Shown here: one piece after another, positions 44,965-45,794 of the stretch | Position numbering within the stretch: position 1 is the stretch's first letter | How the letters are laid out: the number at the start of each line of letters is the position of its first letter | Assembly: GCF_001279695.1 (NCBI RefSeq) | Contig: NZ_LGDD01000324.1 | Span: 1 to 45,794, forward strand | Origin: Streptomyces sp. WM6378 | GTDB taxonomy: Bacteria; Actinomycetota; Actinomycetes; Streptomycetales; Streptomycetaceae | Direction of reading: 5' to 3' | Length of the DNA: 45,794 bases | Translations under genes and position numbers: made by a program | The notes under the pieces: model-generated | The model's database searches: none | What the model saw: the letters and a program-made list of their open reading frames with translations, nothing else | Told to the model about the DNA's origin: nothing

Positions 44965-45573
44965 TCAATCGGCCGCTACGTCCGCCTTCACCAACCGGCG
45001 GACCTGAACCACATACAGGATGCCTGCCCACCAATAGAGAGTTGTACCCCATCCTGCGAACGCCCATCCGAAAATCGCCGCAAGGGAGGCAAGCCATCCG
45101 CTTCCGTCACTGAGCAGCAGCAGCGGGAAGGCGTACATCAGGTTGAACGTCGCGGCCTTACCCAAGAAGTTCACCTGAGGGGGCGGATAGCCGTACCGAC
45201 GAAGGATTCCCACCATCACCAGAAGCATCAGCTCACGGGCCACAAGGGCAGCCGTCAACCAAATCGGCAGGATCTCCCGCCAGGTGAGACCGACCAGCGT
45301 GGAAAGGATGTACAACCGGTCGGCCGCCGGGTCTAGCAGCCGCCCCAGATTGCTGATCTGGTTCCATCGCCGGGCCAGCTTCCCGTCCAAGTAGTCGCTG
45401 ACACCGCTCAGCGCCAACACCAGCAGGGCCCAGCCATCGCTGTTCGGCCCGCCAAAGACAGGGCGGAGAATCAGCCACAGGAAGAGCGGTACGCCGACCA
45501 GGCGCGCCATGCTGAGGATGTTGGGGATGGTGAGCACCCGGTCCGTCTGAACGCGAGTCTCCTGGACCTCCAC
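44965..45573 (-). CDS. pgsA: CDP-alcohol phosphatidyltransferase (PgsA family)
   Basis: The protein has 202 residues from the GTG at 45573, with AGGAGG 7 nt upstream; the frame's upstream extension would run through the rRNA terminator and is rejected. The catalytic motif is complete: [11 protein letters not shown] followed by [10 protein letters not shown], giving D..DG..AR........G...D...D. Four to six membrane helices are predicted. It transfers phosphatidyl from CDP-diacylglycerol to an alcohol. Position relative to DUF881/Sbp matches mycobacterial pgsA2, whose acceptor is uncertain. Confidence 0.9.
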   Translation of the reverse strand: MEVQETRVQTDRVLTIPNILSMARLVGVPLFLWLILRPVFGGPNSDGWALLVLALSGVSDYLDGKLARRWNQISNLGRLLDPAADRLYILSTLVGLTWREILPIWLTAALVARELMLLVMVGILRRYGYPPPQVNFLGKAATFNLMYAFPLLLLSDGSGWLASLAAIFGWAFAGWGTTLYWWAGILYVVQVRRLVKADVAAD

Positions 45574-45699
45574 CCGGGGGCCTCCTGTGGGAAATGTGCC
45601 AACGATGCCCCCTGACCCTACCGCCAGGAAGGGCCACCGGAGGCACTGGGGTACGAGTACTCGGTCCGAGAGCCGTAAACGCAGCCCCTGAAACACGAA

Positions 45700-45746
45700 A
45701 AAGCCCCGCACCGTGACCGTATTCCTACGGTCTGGTGCGGGGCTTT
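45700..45746 (-). terminator. rRNA operon terminator
   Basis: On the minus strand, 11 nt after the 5S end, AAAGCCCCGCACC and its complement form a 13-bp stem extended by GACCGT/ACGGTC, with a U-rich tail (GGGCTTTTTC). It is the only clear classical intrinsic terminator with a U tract here that faces a single gene set. Confidence 0.9.
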
Positions 45747-45756
45747 CTCCACAATT

Positions 45757-45794
45757 TGTTCGGCGGCGTCCTACTCTCCCACAGGGTCCCCCCT
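45757..45794 (-). rRNA. rrf: 5S ribosomal RNA, 3' end only
   Basis: The reverse complement reads GGGGGGACCCTGTGGGAGAG then TAGGACGCCGCCGAACAA, the conserved 3' end of actinobacterial 5S rRNA. The rest of the gene and the 23S and 16S genes must lie beyond the right edge, with transcription running leftward toward pgsA. Confidence 0.95.

Noticed and set aside
42174..45113. 979-residue plus-strand open frame
   Set aside because: It is a shadow of the guanylyltransferase fusion, with composition dominated by Arg, Pro and His and no recognisable family.
45574..45711. N-terminal extension of PgsA
   Set aside because: It would begin inside the rRNA terminator, and the GTG at 45573 has a strong ribosome site.

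Overview
This is a high-GC actinobacterial chromosome segment, almost certainly Streptomyces. Third codon positions are close to all G or C. GTG and TTG starts and leaderless promoters are frequent. Terminators are mostly GC hairpins without U tracts. The right half holds a conserved actinobacterial housekeeping block, and the window ends in the 3' tail of a 5S rRNA gene on the minus strand.

Region 1 (1-10969, possibly extending to about 13.9 kb) is the right-hand part of a natural-product gene cluster cut by the left edge. A leftward operon encodes SbnB-like and SbnA-like enzymes, the known two-step route to L-2,3-diaminopropionate, and then an NRPS that starts with condensation and adenylation domains. 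A second leftward operon, with mostly overlapping or closely spaced genes, encodes a KAS III-like ketosynthase, an ATP-grasp ligase, a PLP decarboxylase, a stand-alone acyl carrier protein, a thiolase-fold protein that has lost its catalytic residues, and an Sfp-type phosphopantetheinyl transferase. The ligase, decarboxylase and ACP resemble the BtrJ/BtrK/BtrI set that makes a decarboxylated aminoacyl-ACP in butirosin biosynthesis. The active and inactive ketosynthase-fold pair recalls PqsC/PqsB. Between the operons lies a LuxR-type response regulator gene. All three transcription units are preceded by heptamer repeats of the GTCATTG type spaced exactly 11 bp apart, each array ending 8 bp before a -10-like hexamer. 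This is SARP-type promoter architecture and it ties the units into one regulon.

Region 2 (10970-31.9 kb) is a mixed accessory and lineage region. It holds a reduced MMPL-type membrane protein and an orphan histidine kinase of the family that normally partners the response regulator at 4336. It continues with a Rieske lipoprotein, a cysteine-less isochorismatase-fold protein, two PPOX-class flavoproteins, LysR, MocR and PadR regulators, three EamA/DMT transporters, a Clp-N protein, an SRPBCC protein, PhzF, a CPBP protease, a von Willebrand A/solute-binding fusion, a glutamate-cysteine ligase-like enzyme and several small conserved or unknown proteins.

Region 3 (31.9-45.8 kb) is core. gcvP sits behind a tandem glycine riboswitch. 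It is followed by a PRC-barrel protein, dinB, two MerR regulators flanking a DUF151 nuclease (one FtsR-like), a GarA-type FHA protein, a DUF881 / small basic protein / DUF881 set, a fused mannose-1-phosphate guanylyltransferase, a CDP-alcohol phosphatidyltransferase, and the rRNA terminator with the 5S tail. The order is essentially that of the mycobacterial gcvB-garA-pgsA2 neighbourhood, but without gcvH.
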